Made by a program: the position numbers and the translations under genes
From: an uncultured Eubacteriales bacterium
GTDB lineage: Bacteria; Bacillota; Clostridia; Oscillospirales; Oscillospiraceae
Length of the DNA: 41,145 nucleotides
Assembly (NCBI GenBank): GCA_900545515.1
Contig: UQZA01000022.1
Location: 1 to 41,145, forward strand
Direction of reading: 5' to 3'
Part shown: piece by piece, positions 39,904 through 41,145 of the stretch
Position numbering within the stretch: the first letter of the stretch is position 1
Layout: each line of letters begins with the position of its first letter
Notes under the pieces: generated by a model
The model's database searches: none
What the model was told of the DNA's origin: nothing
The model's input: the letters and a program-made list of their open reading frames with translations, nothing else

Positions 39904-41046
39904 TCAGTTCACAGTAACTCGATATAGCTTTTGTTCCTTGCGGTAGAAGAGATAAAATGTATGGTCTCCGGCTGCATATAAATTGACTGCCGATTCTCCC
40001 ATATCTTTTAACGGTTCCGGGAGCGGCGCAGACATACAAGTGACGGCCCCATCCTCCAACCGAAGCAGCTGCAGACGAAACCTGTAGTCTACAGCAAGGC
40101 CAAATTCTCCTGCAAACCGCATCCGGTACAGAGCTCCATCCTCACCAGAGCGGCGCTGGGCGTCCTCCCTGGCAGACAGAAGCGTCAATTCCCGGTGAAA
40201 CTGGTCTGTGTCTTCATCGATGGACAGGCAGGCTACCATCCCCTCCCGGGTCAGATAGCAGGAATCCAGCTTCTCTTTCTTGGGAATCAATGTCTGCCGG
40301 TCCAGCTCCCCGGAACGGTCAGCCCGAATCAGGACACACTGTCCATGGTCTGCATAGACGTAGCCAAATTCCGATCCGCAGACGGACATCTCTCCCCCTC
40401 CCAGGGGCTCTGTCTGGTCACCAGTCTGCCAGGTCAGAAGGTCCGTCACCTGGCCATCGGAAACGGCACGGACTCCAAACTGTCCATCCGGCTCCACGTA
40501 GCTGAAGACTGCCGTTCCATCCTCCAGCGCCCACAGCTCCTGCACCGTGCAGGAAATGTCCGGGAGGGCTTTCTGATCCTGGCCCAAAAGGACCAAAACA
40601 TATTCCGATGGGTAAACATGCTCATAGTCCTTGGCCCCGGCACAACAAGCGGTTCCCTCTCCGGTCAACGCCCCAGCCTGATACCAGCCCGGCGTCTCTG
40701 GCTCCCACTGGGCCGTGACATAGGCCTGCTCCACGTCGTAGATGCCAATCTCCCGGGTAAGGCGGTAGCTGTACATCTCCTCCTCCGCCGAATGCTTTTC
40801 CTGTATGGCAAACAGCACTTGATCCTCCCGCGTATCCAGGACGATCCACTCCCAGGTGTCCTCCAGCTCCGGGGAGAGAGGGATTTCCTGGGCCTCTAAC
40901 GTGTAAGTGACAGGCTCTCTGGGCTCAGACGAAGTAGCCGCAGAGGCGGAAACATCCTCCTCGTTCAAAAGAGGCTCTGGGTTTGCGCAGCTAGCCATGA
41001 GAAAAGCCAAGAACAGCACTGTCATTCTGTAGAGTTTCTTGCGCAC
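39904..41046 (-). CDS. Exported lipoprotein of unknown function
   Basis: A 380-residue lipoprotein with signal peptide MRKKLYRMTVLFLAFLMASC; Cys20 would be lipidated. A Ser/Thr/Glu tether follows, then a beta-rich domain without a named family, with repeated strand-like blocks (WIVLDTREDQVLFAIQE, YVLVLLGQDQKALPDISC, GVRAVSDGQVTDLLTW, HTFYLFYRKEQKLYRVTVN) suggesting a propeller. GTG 41046 is preferred since AGGTGA is spaced five bases away; GTG 41055 in the same frame is the alternative. Its general build resembles the lipoprotein at 33658-34779, though they are not clearly homologous. Confidence 0.75.
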   Translation of the reverse strand: MRKKLYRMTVLFLAFLMASCANPEPLLNEEDVSASAATSSEPREPVTYTLEAQEIPLSPELEDTWEWIVLDTREDQVLFAIQEKHSAEEEMYSYRLTREIGIYDVEQAYVTAQWEPETPGWYQAGALTGEGTACCAGAKDYEHVYPSEYVLVLLGQDQKALPDISCTVQELWALEDGTAVFSYVEPDGQFGVRAVSDGQVTDLLTWQTGDQTEPLGGGEMSVCGSEFGYVYADHGQCVLIRADRSGELDRQTLIPKKEKLDSCYLTREGMVACLSIDEDTDQFHRELTLLSAREDAQRRSGEDGALYRMRFAGEFGLAVDYRFRLQLLRLEDGAVTCMSAPLPEPLKDMGESAVNLYAAGDHTFYLFYRKEQKLYRVTVN

Positions 41047-41145
41047 CTCAATCACCTACTTAATTGGTGTCCAATCCCGTTGCGAAATTTGACACGCAAA
41101 ATACTTTAAATCAGCCTCATTTTGCTGCTATAATATAATTATCAT

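Noticed and set aside
39737..40899. Plus-strand frame 40195-40899 and minus-strand frame 39737-40039
   Set aside because: They overlap the minus-strand lipoprotein in other frames and have no initiation signals or recognisable domains.

Overview
The window looks like a spore-forming gut Clostridium of the Oscillospiraceae type (Flavonifractor/Lawsonibacter-like). This is inferred from spoVAD-spoVAE, a lysine riboswitch ahead of lysA, GC-rich chromosomal codon use and strong AGGAGG ribosome binding sites. No sequence search was possible, so family names rest on recognised motifs.

Bases 1 to about 17,935 are the right-hand part of an integrative and conjugative element (ICE) of the Tn1549/clostridial CTn type; its left end and type IV secretion genes lie outside the window. 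It has three blocks. (a) 1-7,600 is the mobilization block: a TnpW-like peptide, a 5'-truncated topoisomerase III, a Cys-rich VLP protein, several ICE accessory proteins, MobC, a CD1845-type membrane protein, a DUF3849/DUF4314 protein and a MOBP-like relaxase, closed by a run of hairpins. (b) 7,654-14,079 is an AT-richer cargo cassette. A TetR regulator is divergent from an operon of two HXXEE membrane proteins, two CocE/NonD (S15-like) hydrolases and a further membrane protein, in the mirror order HXXEE-hydrolase-hydrolase-HXXEE. (c) 14,179-17,934 is the regulation and integration block: an orphan winged-helix protein behind an attenuator-like leader, a sigma-70-like factor, a strongly structured non-coding stretch, a second TnpW-like peptide and a large serine recombinase. 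The cargo cassette is the most likely undescribed system here.

From about 18 kb the DNA looks chromosomal. A LysR regulator precedes a YqhD/BdhA-type alcohol dehydrogenase and a flavodoxin lipoprotein. A dispersed-repeat-like intergenic region follows. On the minus strand lie spoVAD, spoVAE and a roughly 50-residue Asn/Gln-rich protein with its own sigma-G-like promoter, then lysA with a lysine riboswitch, terminator and promoter. On the plus strand a MarR regulator with a palindromic operator leads a heterodimeric ABC exporter, followed by a phosphoribosyltransferase.

A minus-strand unit (30,328-35,331) holds a promoter, a leader with possible small peptides, a lipoprotein, an ABC ATPase and two permeases. 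The right end carries a C_GCAxxG_C_C protein, DegV, an amidohydrolase, the tsaE-tsaB-upp operon and a second lipoprotein on the minus strand.
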